A DNA stretch of 64,000 nucleotides from Fodinibius sp036381435 (GTDB lineage: Bacteria > Bacteroidota > Rhodothermia > Balneolales > Balneolaceae): positions 96,458-160,457 of the forward strand of contig DASVCW010000013.1 in the NCBI GenBank assembly GCA_036381435.1, written 5' to 3'. Positions 1-9,743 of the stretch are shown here, in pieces. The notes beneath the pieces are model-generated. The model made no database searches. It was given only the letters and a program-made list of their open reading frames with translations, and was not told where the DNA came from. A program made the position numbers and the translations under genes. Each line of letters opens with the position of its first letter. The stretch's first letter is position 1.

Positions 1-120
1 TGTGATGACTTTATCAACTACGCGATGACCCAGCTTAAGAATCATGCGTTCCAGCACCATAGAGATGATCATATCATCCTCAACAATAAGTACTTTTTTT
101 TCTTTTAACTGATCAGCCAT
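1..120 (-). CDS. Response regulator receiver domain, partial (C-terminal part outside window)
   Basis: The reverse strand from 120 down to the window edge is an open frame of 40 codons beginning MADQLKEKKVLIVEDDMI. The pattern of a hydrophobic beta-strand followed by an acidic pair (VLIVEDD) and then a helix (MVLERMILKLGH) is the start of a CheY-like receiver domain. The acidic pair would bind Mg2+ near the phosphoacceptor aspartate, which lies outside the window. The output domain cannot be seen, so this could be a stand-alone receiver or part of a larger regulator. Confidence 0.8.
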   Translation of the reverse strand, partial: MADQLKEKKVLIVEDDMIISMVLERMILKLGHRVVDKVIT

Positions 121-259
121 TTAAACTGTTGTATAACCTTTTTTTTAAAACGTCAGAAGTGAAAAGAAAAACTGTCTGCCTCTTCACATCTCACCTTTAC
201 TACTAATGCTCTTTATCAAAAATCTTACATTTATTAAAAAGAAAACAAATTTTTCATAC

Positions 260-1099
260 TTAACCTAAAGCAACATCTAAGATCATCATCACGCAAAAAC
301 CCAGCATAGTACCTAAGGTGGCAATATCAGTATTCCCGCGGTGCTGGGATTCGGGAATAAGCTCTTCGACCACCACATAAATCATAGCACCGGCTGCAAA
401 AGCCAGTGCATAAGGCAAGATTGGCTGAATCATGATCACGGCAGCCGCGCCAATAACCGCTGAAACAGGTTCTACAATGCCAGAAAGTTGCCCGTACCAA
501 AAACTTTTGCCCCTTGATACCCCTTCGCGGCGCAAAGGCATAGACACTGCCATGCCTTCCGGAAAATTTTGTATACCGATACCAAGAGCAAGGCCGACAG
601 CTCCCGCAATGGTGGCGGCGCCACTGGGATCCATGCCTGAAGCGGCCGCGCCAAATAAAACACCCACCGCCAATCCTTCGGGAATATTATGCAGGGTGAT
701 GGCAAGAACAAGCAGGGTGGCACGCTTCCATTTGGTAGGTACCCCCTCCGCTTCCTCAACCGGCAAGCCAATGTGAAGGTGCGGTAAATAAGCATCGCAT
801 AAACGAAGGAAAATACCACCTCCTAAAAAACCGATTACGGCGGGAACCCATTCGATAACTCCCTGAGCAGCTGCCATGTCGATTGAAGGAACCAATAACG
901 ACCAAAAACTTGCGGCAATCATCACGCCGGCAGCGAAGCCCATCATTGCATCAAGCAATTTATAATTCACTTTTTTTGTAAAGAAAACCAAGGCAGCTCC
1001 CAGAGCGGTGAGCCCGTAAGTGAACAGACCGCCGAACAAGCTTTGAGTAATAGGATCTAAGCCATAAAAAGCATCTTTTAATCCCGAAAATTCCAACAT
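260..1099 (-). CDS. ZIP family metal (zinc) transporter
   Basis: A 279-residue polytopic membrane protein. It carries the two signature metal-path motifs of the ZIP family: HNIPEG at residues 137-142 and the paired NFPEG at 178-182, in adjacent transmembrane helices. The family (ZupT, GufA-like) imports Zn2+ and other divalent metals. The loop before the motif holds one short His cluster (PHLHIG, about 106-111), plausibly the variable metal-binding loop. Length matches bacterial ZIPs. It sits alone between the response regulator fragment and gcvP, with no visible operon partner. Exact metal specificity cannot be read from sequence. Confidence 0.9.
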   Translation of the reverse strand: MLEFSGLKDAFYGLDPITQSLFGGLFTYGLTALGAALVFFTKKVNYKLLDAMMGFAAGVMIAASFWSLLVPSIDMAAAQGVIEWVPAVIGFLGGGIFLRLCDAYLPHLHIGLPVEEAEGVPTKWKRATLLVLAITLHNIPEGLAVGVLFGAAASGMDPSGAATIAGAVGLALGIGIQNFPEGMAVSMPLRREGVSRGKSFWYGQLSGIVEPVSAVIGAAAVIMIQPILPYALAFAAGAMIYVVVEELIPESQHRGNTDIATLGTMLGFCVMMILDVALG

Positions 1100-1562
1100 A
1101 ACTTATTTTTATTTGATAAAAGGCAAATAGCAAGAACTGAAAATTATCAATTAAAGCAAAATGATTTTTTCTTAATTAAGTCATTAGAAAATGATGTGCT
1201 AACACTTTTCATTGATTCAATTCGTTAATTTTGAAGACCTCAGGACTATTAATTTTAACACCTTTTGTTTACCTTCTTGCACTTAGAATGAGACTCCAAG
1301 ATGACCTTTATAAGTCTCCCTTGATGGGATGATTGAATTCAGTTTGAGGGGTTATTATTGGAGTCAACTTCAAAAAGGTTTTATTAACGCGTTTACCGAT
1401 TAACTTCTAAAACAACCTGGCAGCGTTGTTCGTGAAGACACTGACAGGAACCGGAAGACCACTGGTACGCTGTCAGGTCAATATTTTATTTTAATGGGTA
1501 AATACGGTTTATTAATTAATTTACCCCAACTCAATTTTTCTTAAATCTAAAAATCGCTTTAA
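1100..1562. other. 463-bp intergenic region upstream of gcvP
   Basis: No open frame worth calling. It contains the divergent promoter regions of the ZIP gene and gcvP and one copy of a REP-like palindrome at 1414-1479 (separate entry). I looked for a glycine riboswitch ahead of gcvP and did not see one. Confidence 0.6.
1414..1479 (+). repeat. REP-like palindrome, distant copy of the repeats flanking the RAYT gene
   Basis: Starts AACCTGGCAGC and ends GCTGTCAGGT, so the ends are near-inverted copies. The inner part CTGACAGGAACCGGAAGA followed by ACGCTGTCAGGT aligns with CTGTCAGGATCGGAAAAA followed by ACGCTGACAGGT in the two repeats at 32411-32516 and 33184-33290. It is shorter and more diverged than those two. 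It lies alone, about 80 bp before gcvP. Confidence 0.7.
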
Positions 1563-4478
1563 ATGAGCATCGATTTTAACAAAGAACGTTTTCTGCACCG
1601 GCACATTGGCTCTGATGACAGCCAGATAAAGGAGATGCTTTCCCTAATTGGTGCGTCTTCGCTTGAAGAACTGATTGATGAAACTGTGCCGAAAAATATC
1701 CGCCTGAAAAAAGAGATGGACCTGGATGAGCCGATGAGTGAATATCGCTTTTTGGAGCAGTTTCGCGAGTTGGCATCCCAAAACAAGATTTTTGAATCGT
1801 ATATCGGGCTGGGTTATTATGATACTTTGACTCCCAATGTCATTTTACGAAACGTACTTGAAAATCCGGGCTGGTACACTGCTTATACGCCTTACCAGGC
1901 TGAAATTGCGCAGGGACGGCTGGAAGCACTAATTAATTTCCAGACCATGGTTTCTGATTTAACGGGGCGCGAACTGGCCAATGCTTCTTTGCTTGATGAA
2001 GGAACCGCTGCCGCCGAAGCAATGTCTATGTTTTATTCACTGCGTCGGGGTGCGAAACGGAAGAAGGCCAATACCTTTTTTGTTTCTGAATGGTGTCATT
2101 CTCAAACCATTGATGTAGTGCAGGGGCGGGCCGAACCGCTGGGAATCAGTGTAGTAGTGGGAGATCACAGGAAACTGGATGTGACCGACCCTGAACTTTT
2201 CGGGATGCTGCTGCAATATCCTGGTACGAATGGTTCCGTTGAAGATTATTCTGGCCTGATTGAAGCTGCTCAGGAACATGATAATAAAGTAGTGGTTATG
2301 GCTGACTTACTGAGCCTTACCCTGTTAACTCCACCCGGTGAAATGGGCGCCGATGTGGTAGCGGGATCAACCCAGCGGTTTGGCGTTCCTATGGGATATG
2401 GCGGTCCGCACGCCGCTTATTTTGCCACTCGTGAAGAGTACAAGCGTAAAATCCCGGGACGTATCATCGGTGTAACCCAGGATACGGAAGGCAATCCTGT
2501 CTATCGTATGGCGCTGCAAACGCGTGAGCAGCATATTCGACGCGAAAAAGCAACATCTAATATTTGTACGGCACAGGTTTTACTGGCAGTGATTGCAGGA
2601 TTTTATGCCGTCTATCACGGGCCAAAGGGTCTTCGTCGCATCGCCGAACGTATTCACGGTCTCACCAAAGTGATGCATAAAGGGCTTGAAAAACTTGGCT
2701 TTAAAGTCGAAAATGAGCTTTACTTTGATACGCTGAAAGTTGCCTTAGACGGCAAAGAGCAGCAGCAGAAACTTCGGGAAGCATCGCTGGCTCAGAACCT
2801 TAACCTGCGTTATTTTGATGAAGCGGTTGTAGGTATTTCTTTCGATGAAGTGAAAGATCTTGATCATGTCGATGAATTGCTTACCATTTTTGCTTCCGTG
2901 AAGGGAGTTGAAAACAGCGTTGATGTAGAAAAGTTATCTGCCGAAGCTACGGTTGACTATCCCGATGCATTGATGCGACAATCGGCTTATTTAGAGCACC
3001 CGGTTTTCAATTTGTACCACTCTGAGCATGAGATGCTGCGCTATATGAAAGAGCTGGAAAACCGTGATCTTTCTTTGGTTCATTCCATGATTTCACTGGG
3101 CTCATGTACGATGAAGCTCAATGCTACCTCAGAAATGATCCCGCTTACCTGGCCGGAATTCGGGAAACTTCACCCGTTTGCTCCGGAAGATCAGGTTCAA
3201 GGTTATCATGAACTGTTTGAAAAACTCGAGCATCAGTTAAAAGTAATCACTGGTTTTGCCGCAGTTTCGCTGCAACCGAATTCGGGGGCACAAGGGGAAT
3301 TTGCAGGATTAATGACGATTCGCGCCTATCACAAGCACAATGGGGAAGGACATCGGAATGTAACGATTGTTCCTGATTCCGCTCATGGAACCAATCCCGC
3401 CAGTGCAGTGATGGCCGGGATGAATGTAGTGGTCACCAAATGTGATGAACACGGCGATATCGATCTTGATGATCTTCGTGAGAAAGTTGAAAAGCATAAA
3501 GAAAATCTTGCCGCGTTGATGGTGACTTATCCATCTACACACGGGGTTTTCGAGGAAGACATCAAAGAAATTTGCGAGGTGATTCACGGCAGCGGCGGAC
3601 TCGTTTATATGGACGGCGCTAATATGAATGCCCAGGTGGGACTCACAAGTCCTGCCAAAGTAGGGGCTGATGTCTGTCATCTCAATCTCCACAAAACATT
3701 TTGTATTCCACATGGCGGAGGCGGGCCGGGAATGGGTCCGATTGCGGTAACCAAAGAACTGGAACCATTTTTGCCGGGAAATGCCATAGTGAAAGCCGGG
3801 GGAGATGAAGCGATTTCGGGCATCTCGGCCGCTCCCTGGGGAAGCGCCAGTATTCTCACCATTTCATACGCTTATATAAAAATGATGGGAGCCGAAGGGT
3901 TGAAACGAGCTACGGAAGTGGCTATTTTGAATGCCAATTATTTAAAAGACCGGTTGAAAGATCATTACCCCATTTTATATACCGGTAAAAACGGACGTAC
4001 TGCGCATGAGTTTATCGTTGATCTTCGTCCCTTCAAAGAATCAGCGAATATCGAAGCCATCGACATAGCAAAGCGACTGATGGACTACGGGTTTCACGCT
4101 CCGACCATGTCGTTCCCCGTACCCGGCACATTGATGGTAGAACCGACCGAAAGCGAATCGAAGAAAGAGCTTGACCGTTTTTGTGAAGCGATGATCTCCA
4201 TTCGGGAGGAAATTCGCGAAGTGGAAGAGGGGAAAGCAGATTCAGAAAACAATGTGCTGAAAAACGCTCCCCATACGATGCGAGTGGCAATGTCGGAAGA
4301 ATGGGAGCATTCCTACAGTCGTGAAAAAGCTATTTTCCCACTGGATTATCTTCGATTCAACAAATTCTGGCCTGCTGTAAGCCGGGTAGACGACGCCTAC
4401 GGAGACCGGAACCTCATGTGTAGCTGTTTGCCCATCGAAGCTTATGCCGAAGGCCAAGAACCCGCAGCTGTGGATTAG
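1563..4478 (+). CDS. gcvP: Glycine dehydrogenase (decarboxylating), P-protein
   Basis: A 971-residue full-length, single-chain P-protein of the glycine cleavage system. It decarboxylates glycine on pyridoxal phosphate and passes the aminomethyl group to lipoyl-H protein in the cytoplasm. The PLP lysine is K711 in HLNLHKTFCIPHGGGGPG, followed by the glycine-rich loop typical of the family. The N-terminal half (RHIGSDD near residue 14) and C-terminal half are the two homologous aminotransferase-fold halves fused as in proteobacteria and Bacteroidota. gcvT and gcvH are not in the window. No riboswitch is visible upstream. Confidence 0.98.
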   Translation: MSIDFNKERFLHRHIGSDDSQIKEMLSLIGASSLEELIDETVPKNIRLKKEMDLDEPMSEYRFLEQFRELASQNKIFESYIGLGYYDTLTPNVILRNVLENPGWYTAYTPYQAEIAQGRLEALINFQTMVSDLTGRELANASLLDEGTAAAEAMSMFYSLRRGAKRKKANTFFVSEWCHSQTIDVVQGRAEPLGISVVVGDHRKLDVTDPELFGMLLQYPGTNGSVEDYSGLIEAAQEHDNKVVVMADLLSLTLLTPPGEMGADVVAGSTQRFGVPMGYGGPHAAYFATREEYKRKIPGRIIGVTQDTEGNPVYRMALQTREQHIRREKATSNICTAQVLLAVIAGFYAVYHGPKGLRRIAERIHGLTKVMHKGLEKLGFKVENELYFDTLKVALDGKEQQQKLREASLAQNLNLRYFDEAVVGISFDEVKDLDHVDELLTIFASVKGVENSVDVEKLSAEATVDYPDALMRQSAYLEHPVFNLYHSEHEMLRYMKELENRDLSLVHSMISLGSCTMKLNATSEMIPLTWPEFGKLHPFAPEDQVQGYHELFEKLEHQLKVITGFAAVSLQPNSGAQGEFAGLMTIRAYHKHNGEGHRNVTIVPDSAHGTNPASAVMAGMNVVVTKCDEHGDIDLDDLREKVEKHKENLAALMVTYPSTHGVFEEDIKEICEVIHGSGGLVYMDGANMNAQVGLTSPAKVGADVCHLNLHKTFCIPHGGGGPGMGPIAVTKELEPFLPGNAIVKAGGDEAISGISAAPWGSASILTISYAYIKMMGAEGLKRATEVAILNANYLKDRLKDHYPILYTGKNGRTAHEFIVDLRPFKESANIEAIDIAKRLMDYGFHAPTMSFPVPGTLMVEPTESESKKELDRFCEAMISIREEIREVEEGKADSENNVLKNAPHTMRVAMSEEWEHSYSREKAIFPLDYLRFNKFWPAVSRVDDAYGDRNLMCSCLPIEAYAEGQEPAAVD

Positions 4479-4485
4479 AATGGAA

Positions 4486-4566
4486 CACGGATGGAGCAGA
4501 TTTTGCAGATTTTCACTGATAAATAATATCTGCGGGGATCAGTAAAATCCGTTTCATCTGCGTTCA
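4486..4566. repeat. Dispersed CACGGAT/ATCTG-type repeat
   Basis: AT-rich sequence with scattered inverted copies of CACGGAT and ATCTGCG. It belongs to a family also seen at 5031-5098, 5805-5839, 48711-48787 and 62041-62106, where it sits right after stop codons. It overlaps the 3' end of the osmC-like gene. No coding content. Confidence 0.5.
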
Positions 4567-5000
4567 ATACTACTTTCGATGTTGATGTCGCTCATTAAGG
4601 TGCGGTGAACGGGGCATTTTTCGGAGATCTCCAGGAGCTTATCAAGCTGCTCATCCGTCAGATCACCTTTCACAATCAGGTCCTTTTCTATTTTATCAAT
4701 TTTACTTTCCGGGTCTTCACAGTGCAGGCAATCTTCTTCATGGCTTTTGTGATGGCGTAATTCCATATACAAATCACCCAGCTTCCAGTTCTTTTGCTGA
4801 GCATACATTTTAACGGTCATTAATGAGCATGAGCCGAGCGACATCAACAGGTAATCGTAGGGGTCGGGACCTTCGTTGTTTCCGCCTGCGCTTTCCGGTT
4901 CATCGGCTACCATTTGATGACTGCCTGCGTTAAGCGTAGACGTAAACTTTTCATCAGCAGGAAGATGGATGTGAACGATCTTTTTATCAGGTTGAGACAT
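4554..5000 (-). CDS. OsmC/Ohr family protein
   Basis: An OsmC-fold protein, a family of thiol peroxidases acting on organic hydroperoxides. The two family cysteines are visible in LLMSLGSCSLMTVKMYA and EKCPVHRTL (C58 and C129 counting from this start). An extra CLHC pair lies between them, which is unusual for the core family. The frame extends 14 codons further upstream to 5042, but that part is encoded by a dispersed repeat, so the internal ATG at 5000 (MSQPDKKIVHIHL) is the likelier start. It is oriented tail-to-tail with gcvP. Confidence 0.85.
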   Translation of the reverse strand: MSQPDKKIVHIHLPADEKFTSTLNAGSHQMVADEPESAGGNNEGPDPYDYLLMSLGSCSLMTVKMYAQQKNWKLGDLYMELRHHKSHEEDCLHCEDPESKIDKIEKDLIVKGDLTDEQLDKLLEISEKCPVHRTLMSDINIESSIERR

Positions 5001-5030
5001 AGCAGCAGGGATTATATTGTTAAAATTAGC

Positions 5031-5098
5031 CACGGATTTCACGTATGAAAGGGTATGAGTTACTTCATCCGTTCTAATCCGTGCAAATCTGCGGCTTA
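5031..5098. repeat. Dispersed CACGGAT/ATCTG-type repeat
   Basis: Begins CACGGATTTCACG and ends with AATCCGTGCAAATCTGCGG, giving inverted ends around a pyrimidine-rich centre. Same family as 4486-4566. It separates the DinB and OsmC genes and supplies the spurious N-terminal extension of the latter. Confidence 0.5.
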
Positions 5099-5629
5099 AA
5101 CATCATACTTTTCTTTTAAAACATTCAGGTGGTGTTTTTCATGTCCGGCAATTATGTAGACCAGGGCCCGAACCGAAACAGGGTATTCATTTGCAATGCC
5201 TCTTCGTTTTATCTGTTCCTGACTAAAGCTGCTGAACATGCTGATGTTGGCATTTCGCAAGGCATCATATTCAGCGGCCAAATTTTGTAAATCACGTTCT
5301 TCAAAGCGGGCGTTTGCAACATATTCATCCTGATCAAATCCCGGTAAAGAGGTTTGATCACCCCGGCTGATGCATAAAGCACGATAGGCCATAACACGTT
5401 CTGTGTCTATCAGGTGCCCGACTACTTGCCGTATACTCCATTTTCCTTCCGCATAACTATAATTTGCTTGTTGAGGTGAAAGGCTATGAATCAGGGCAGT
5501 CACTTTTTTTTCCTGTTGAATAAGCACAGGGATAATATTTTCAAATTTAACGAGTGAAATATACCCTTCGTAAAAATCGGCATATTCATCGGAGTTCGGT
5601 TGGTTATCTTGCCAGTCTGAAAGAGGCAT
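5096..5629 (-). CDS. DinB family protein (putative metal-dependent enzyme)
   Basis: A 177-residue four-helix-bundle DinB-like protein. The three metal-binding histidines of the family are recognisable: H72 in QVVGHLIDTE, and H163 and H167 in AGHEKHHLNVL. The WSIRQVVGH block after an EGKW motif is typical of the DinB_2/YfiT-like group, whose members are often thiol-dependent transferases of unknown substrate. It lies 95 bp upstream of the osmC-like gene on the same strand with a repeat between them. Function is therefore known only at the fold level. Confidence 0.85.
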   Translation of the reverse strand: MPLSDWQDNQPNSDEYADFYEGYISLVKFENIIPVLIQQEKKVTALIHSLSPQQANYSYAEGKWSIRQVVGHLIDTERVMAYRALCISRGDQTSLPGFDQDEYVANARFEERDLQNLAAEYDALRNANISMFSSFSQEQIKRRGIANEYPVSVRALVYIIAGHEKHHLNVLKEKYDV

Positions 5630-5842
5630 GTGGTTTTATTCTATTTAGTTTCGTTTCATTCTATCTCGAAACCTTTAGGATTAGGATCTATAGCAGAAAA
5701 TACACTAGGTATAGATAAAGAAAAAATTGCAAAAGATGCTGAAACTCCCCAAGGGATGCCTACGGCGAAATTCAGCATGACATAGTTTTTTTATGGGCAA
5801 TTTTATCCGTGCCTATCTGTGAAAATCTGTGGCTAAAACAAA

Positions 5843-5868
5843 AAAGGCCCCGATGCATCGGGGCCTTT
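5843..5868. terminator. Perfect palindromic terminator after the M16 peptidase pair
   Basis: AAAGGCCC and GGGCCTTT enclose CGATGCATCG, so the whole 26-bp stretch is a perfect palindrome with A/T runs on both flanks. It lies 24 bp beyond the stop codon of the downstream M16 gene and could terminate transcription from either side. Confidence 0.8.
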
Positions 5869-5891
5869 CAAAATCAGAAAACAAATAAAGC

Positions 5892-7958
5892 CTATTTGTT
5901 CGGTTGATGGCTTTCAACCGTCATTTCAGCCCTTTTCTGTCCGTCAACAAGGGTGATTTGAGAATAAGGATAAGCGACACCATCAACAGTTTTCCAATCA
6001 GCGTAGTGATTTTCTACCGTAACGGTTTTACCCTGCATCGGCACAAACTTTTGAAATTTCATTATAACGGGATAGTGGGTTGCCTGGTCAAGCAAAAGAT
6101 TAAGATTAGTATCACCCACTTTTACGCTGATCGCGTTATAAGTTTTTCCATCAATCGTTTCTGTTCCCGTAAATACAGGTTCCAGTTCACCATTTTTTAA
6201 TGCGATTGCGATAATACTTCTGTTGAGTGATGCTTTTAGTCCTGAAACCATAGGTGATGCGGCCGGCAGTGGACGTTTTATCGCGCCCATGCTCATCATA
6301 GCTTTGCCGTTTTTATAGCTTAAAACCATTGTTCCGCGAGGCGTTTCTAAGGTTTGTTCTATAGTATCAGGATAATCCATGGTCATGGTGGTGGGGATGG
6401 TTCGATTCATCGCTAACACTTCACCCGAAACACTTAGCGTATTAAGTTGAGTATCCGCGGCAATAATAGCTTGTGCCATGCTAACAAGCAATTCAGAACC
6501 TTTAGCGACATCGCCTTCAGCCAGTTGTTTTTTGTCATCACCCGGTTGAGGAATGGTGATGTCAATGATATTTACCTCACCGTACTTTTGCAGCTGATCC
6601 CCAATCTGCTCTTTATTACCCACTACCAAAATCTGTAATTGATCGGGATTCATATATTTTTGAGCCACTCTTTGAACGTCTTCAACCGTTGTGGCCTTAA
6701 CGCCTTCGATATATTGTTCAAAAGAGTTGGCCGGCAGACCCCGATAGGCATATGACATCTGCTGGTAGAGCACCTGCTCATAACTGTCATACTCAAATAC
6801 GGCAGAATTCAGTATCTGATCTTTTGTGGCTTGCAGTTCTTCTTCGGTGATCGGTTCATTCTGCAGACGTTCCACTTCCTTGATAATAGCATCAATCGCT
6901 TCAGCCGTCGTAGCACTTTTGGTCATCACCCCGGTATAAAACTGTCCGGGATAGAAACTGTTCATTCCGTAATGGCCGAAAACGCTATAAGCTAAACCCA
7001 TATCGGTTCGAACCACTTGGAACAAACGTCCTGAAAAGCCTCCGCTCAGAACCTGATTCATCACCTGGATTTTAGCATAATCAGGATTACTTCGCAGACC
7101 GCCCAGGTGCCCCATCATCACAAAGCTTTGATTAACGTTTGACTTGTTGATAAAGTTGATGCTGTGCTGGGGTTCATAATTAACCTGAGGAAAATCAAGG
7201 CTGGCTTCTTTACCGGTTGGGAAATCGGCAAAGGCTTTTTGCAGCTTTTCTTTCATTTCCGAAGCTTCAAAATCGCCGACTACGCCTACCATTAAGTTTT
7301 CGGCTACAAAATATTCATCATGAAAGTTAACTAAATCTTCACGAGTGATATTATTGATGGTTTCATATTCAGTATTGCGCCCGTAGACAGTGTTTTTGCC
7401 GTAAATGAGTCGGTCGAATTCACGAAAACCAATTTGCCGAGGGTTATCATTACGACGCGATATCCCTGATTTCGTTCGTGTTTTGGCAAGCTCTATTTTG
7501 TCTTCAGGGAAGACCGGATTTGCCAGCACATCAACAAGAACCGGGAGCAGATTTTCGAAATCTTCTTTGAGCACATTCAGCCGCCCCCCGCCGGAGCTGA
7601 AGCCGATCCAGGTTTCGATACTTGCCGCGTTGTTTTCAAGCAATACGTTCAGTTCATCAGCCGGATGAGCTTCGGTTCCTCCTGATCGAATAACCATACC
7701 GGTGATCGAAGCAAGACCAGTTTTTTCATTGGGAACCATCACCCCGCCAGTGCGTATTTCAACATTTACATTGATCAGCGGGAGTTCATTATCCTCAACC
7801 AGGAAAAATTTAATGCCGTTATCGGTAGTAAAGGTTTCTACCTGGGGCTTTTGAAATTCATTGATTTCGGGATACGTGAGCTCATCATATCTTTTCTGGG
7901 CCTGCGAGAATGAGGCGGCAAAAAAGACCAACAGACAGGTAAAAGTTAATTTTTTCAT
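5892..7958 (-). CDS. M16 family peptidase-like protein, catalytically dead subunit, with C-terminal extension
   Basis: From the ATG at 7958 the protein is 688 residues with a signal peptide (MKKLTFTCLLVFFAASFSQA). The longer frame to 8030 adds 24 residues with no leader character, so I reject it. Two M16 halves span about residues 40-480. The place of the zinc motif HxxEH is occupied by S84-I-T-G-M88, so it cannot bind catalytic zinc. About 200 residues follow that are not part of the M16 fold and look like a beta-rich outer-membrane lipoprotein-like domain. It lies 43 bp behind the active partner gene, as in known M16B active/inactive heterodimers. Confidence 0.9.
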   Translation of the reverse strand: MKKLTFTCLLVFFAASFSQAQKRYDELTYPEINEFQKPQVETFTTDNGIKFFLVEDNELPLINVNVEIRTGGVMVPNEKTGLASITGMVIRSGGTEAHPADELNVLLENNAASIETWIGFSSGGGRLNVLKEDFENLLPVLVDVLANPVFPEDKIELAKTRTKSGISRRNDNPRQIGFREFDRLIYGKNTVYGRNTEYETINNITREDLVNFHDEYFVAENLMVGVVGDFEASEMKEKLQKAFADFPTGKEASLDFPQVNYEPQHSINFINKSNVNQSFVMMGHLGGLRSNPDYAKIQVMNQVLSGGFSGRLFQVVRTDMGLAYSVFGHYGMNSFYPGQFYTGVMTKSATTAEAIDAIIKEVERLQNEPITEEELQATKDQILNSAVFEYDSYEQVLYQQMSYAYRGLPANSFEQYIEGVKATTVEDVQRVAQKYMNPDQLQILVVGNKEQIGDQLQKYGEVNIIDITIPQPGDDKKQLAEGDVAKGSELLVSMAQAIIAADTQLNTLSVSGEVLAMNRTIPTTMTMDYPDTIEQTLETPRGTMVLSYKNGKAMMSMGAIKRPLPAASPMVSGLKASLNRSIIAIALKNGELEPVFTGTETIDGKTYNAISVKVGDTNLNLLLDQATHYPVIMKFQKFVPMQGKTVTVENHYADWKTVDGVAYPYSQITLVDGQKRAEMTVESHQPNK

Positions 7959-8001
7959 AATGCTTGAATGAATTTTATTCGAAATTTCTTTTGGAGATAA
8001 A

Positions 8002-9531
8002 TTATTTGCTTGCATCAGCGGCCTCCGCAACAGATTTATTTACAATGGTGCCGACCGTACGGTTATCTTTGGCCAGGTACTTCTTAGCCACCCGTTGTAG
8101 ATCATCTACCGTTACCTTTTCCAGTTCTTCCAGATTGGTAAATACCGTTCGCCAGTCGCCTGTTTGAGCTTCAGCGGCGGCAAAAGCGCGGGCTAAGCCT
8201 GTATTCGAATCAAGACGTCTGATTAGATTGGCGCGTGCTTTAGTACGGACACGATCGAGGGCTTCTTTAGATATGTCACCGTTTTTAGCACGTTCAATGA
8301 TTTTATATATGGCGGTCTCAAGGCTGTCCGCATTAACGCCCCTGTTAGGTACTCCTACTACACCAAAGAGCGAACTGAATTTGTCCCCGGGAAAACCATT
8401 TATGAGCTGAACAGCCAGAGCCATTTTCTTTTCCTCAACCAACTCTTTGTACATAATTGATGTACGGCCACCCGCTAAAACAGAAGCCAGTAAATCCAAA
8501 GCTTTATCATCGGGATGTTCTGCATTTACGGTGTGATAACCAATTAAAAGAAAGGGCTGAGACTGATCTTTTATAACAAACCGTCGTTCCTCTTGCTGGT
8601 CAGGTGCTTCCACTTGAACAAGAGGGGGAGCCGGCGCGGCGGGAATATTGCCAAAATAGGTTTTCGCCAGTTCTTTAGCTCGTTCGGCCGTAATATCGCC
8701 GGCAATGGCTATGGTGATGTTGTTGGGCACATAATAGGTGTTATAAAAATCACGGGCGGCTTCCATCGTGGTATTGGTGATCGTAGAATGCCAACCAACG
8801 ACCGGACGGCCATAAGGGTGATCGGGATAAGCTACCGTCAGAAATTTTTCTATCAGGCGCCCAACGGGACTTGATTCCGATCTCATGCGTCGCTCTTCAC
8901 GAACAACCTCTTTCTCTTTATAAAACTCCCTGAATACCGGATTTTTGAAGCGGTACGACTCCAGGCTGAACCACAATTCTGCACGATTTTCGGGCAGGCT
9001 GTAGAAATAGTTGGTCCGGTCGGCATTAGTAGTTGCGTTCATGCCCACGCCGCCGTTACGGTCAACAATCTGGGCAAACTCATTATTCACCACATACTGC
9101 CCGGCTTCTTCCTGAAGCTTCTTAAACTCATCCCAGAGCTTGTTTAGTTTGGTTGAATCAACCTGAGAACTTTGCTTCTCGGCCAGCCACTTCTGATAGG
9201 TTTCATCCAGCTCTTGAAGAACCTTCTTTTCTTCCTCCCAATTAGTGGTTCCCACATAATGAGTGCCCTTAAAGGCCATGTGTTCAAAAATGTGCGCGAT
9301 ACCAAGATATTTATCAGGTTCATTAACCCCGCCAACATTCACATAGGTTACAAAACTGACCACCGGAGCCACGGGGCGTTCAATGATAACAAAGGTGAGT
9401 CCGTTATCGAGGGTGAATTCGGTTACTTTTTCTTCGAAATCTTCGAGTGATTGCGCGTACCCCGCCTGATGAAAAGGCAATGAAAGCAGCATGAACAATC
9501 CCAACGCAGATATTATTTTTTTTAACTTCAT
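8002..9531 (-). CDS. M16 family zinc peptidase, active subunit
   Basis: A 509-residue exported protein with a signal peptide (MKLKKIISALGLFMLLSLPF, cleavage after AGYAQ). The inverted zinc motif HIFEH is at residues 80-84, followed by MAFKGT as in processing peptidases, PqqL and pitrilysin-type enzymes. The distal glutamate lies in the EVVREERRMR segment. It is the first gene of a two-gene operon, and the second gene encodes a partner lacking the zinc motif. A periplasmic or surface heterodimer degrading peptides is the natural reading. The substrate is unknown. Confidence 0.93.
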   Translation of the reverse strand: MKLKKIISALGLFMLLSLPFHQAGYAQSLEDFEEKVTEFTLDNGLTFVIIERPVAPVVSFVTYVNVGGVNEPDKYLGIAHIFEHMAFKGTHYVGTTNWEEEKKVLQELDETYQKWLAEKQSSQVDSTKLNKLWDEFKKLQEEAGQYVVNNEFAQIVDRNGGVGMNATTNADRTNYFYSLPENRAELWFSLESYRFKNPVFREFYKEKEVVREERRMRSESSPVGRLIEKFLTVAYPDHPYGRPVVGWHSTITNTTMEAARDFYNTYYVPNNITIAIAGDITAERAKELAKTYFGNIPAAPAPPLVQVEAPDQQEERRFVIKDQSQPFLLIGYHTVNAEHPDDKALDLLASVLAGGRTSIMYKELVEEKKMALAVQLINGFPGDKFSSLFGVVGVPNRGVNADSLETAIYKIIERAKNGDISKEALDRVRTKARANLIRRLDSNTGLARAFAAAEAQTGDWRTVFTNLEELEKVTVDDLQRVAKKYLAKDNRTVGTIVNKSVAEAADASK

Positions 9532-9743
9532 ACGGTCTTAGATGATTTATTAAGGTTAACAGTGTTATCCAATATGGGGTTTGAAAATGATTTTTACAAT
9601 TTTAAATAAAAATCGCTTTTCAAAATCACATAAATGAAAGGCAAATCATGCAGGCATACGGAAAAGGGAAACGATTGTTACAGTTAAAATTAAAATGACT
9701 GATGGACCCACCCTTGCCGTAGGCAACTCGAGCCTTTCCTTTC

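Noticed and set aside
432..776. Plus-strand frame opposite the ZIP gene, and similar frames opposite M16, thrC, gcvP and purL
   Set aside because: They lie wholly antisense to well-supported genes, lack ribosome sites and show composition expected of reverse frames.
1100..1562. Glycine riboswitch upstream of gcvP
   Set aside because: The conserved junctions and paired stems of the glycine aptamer are not visible. The only structured part is the REP-like palindrome.
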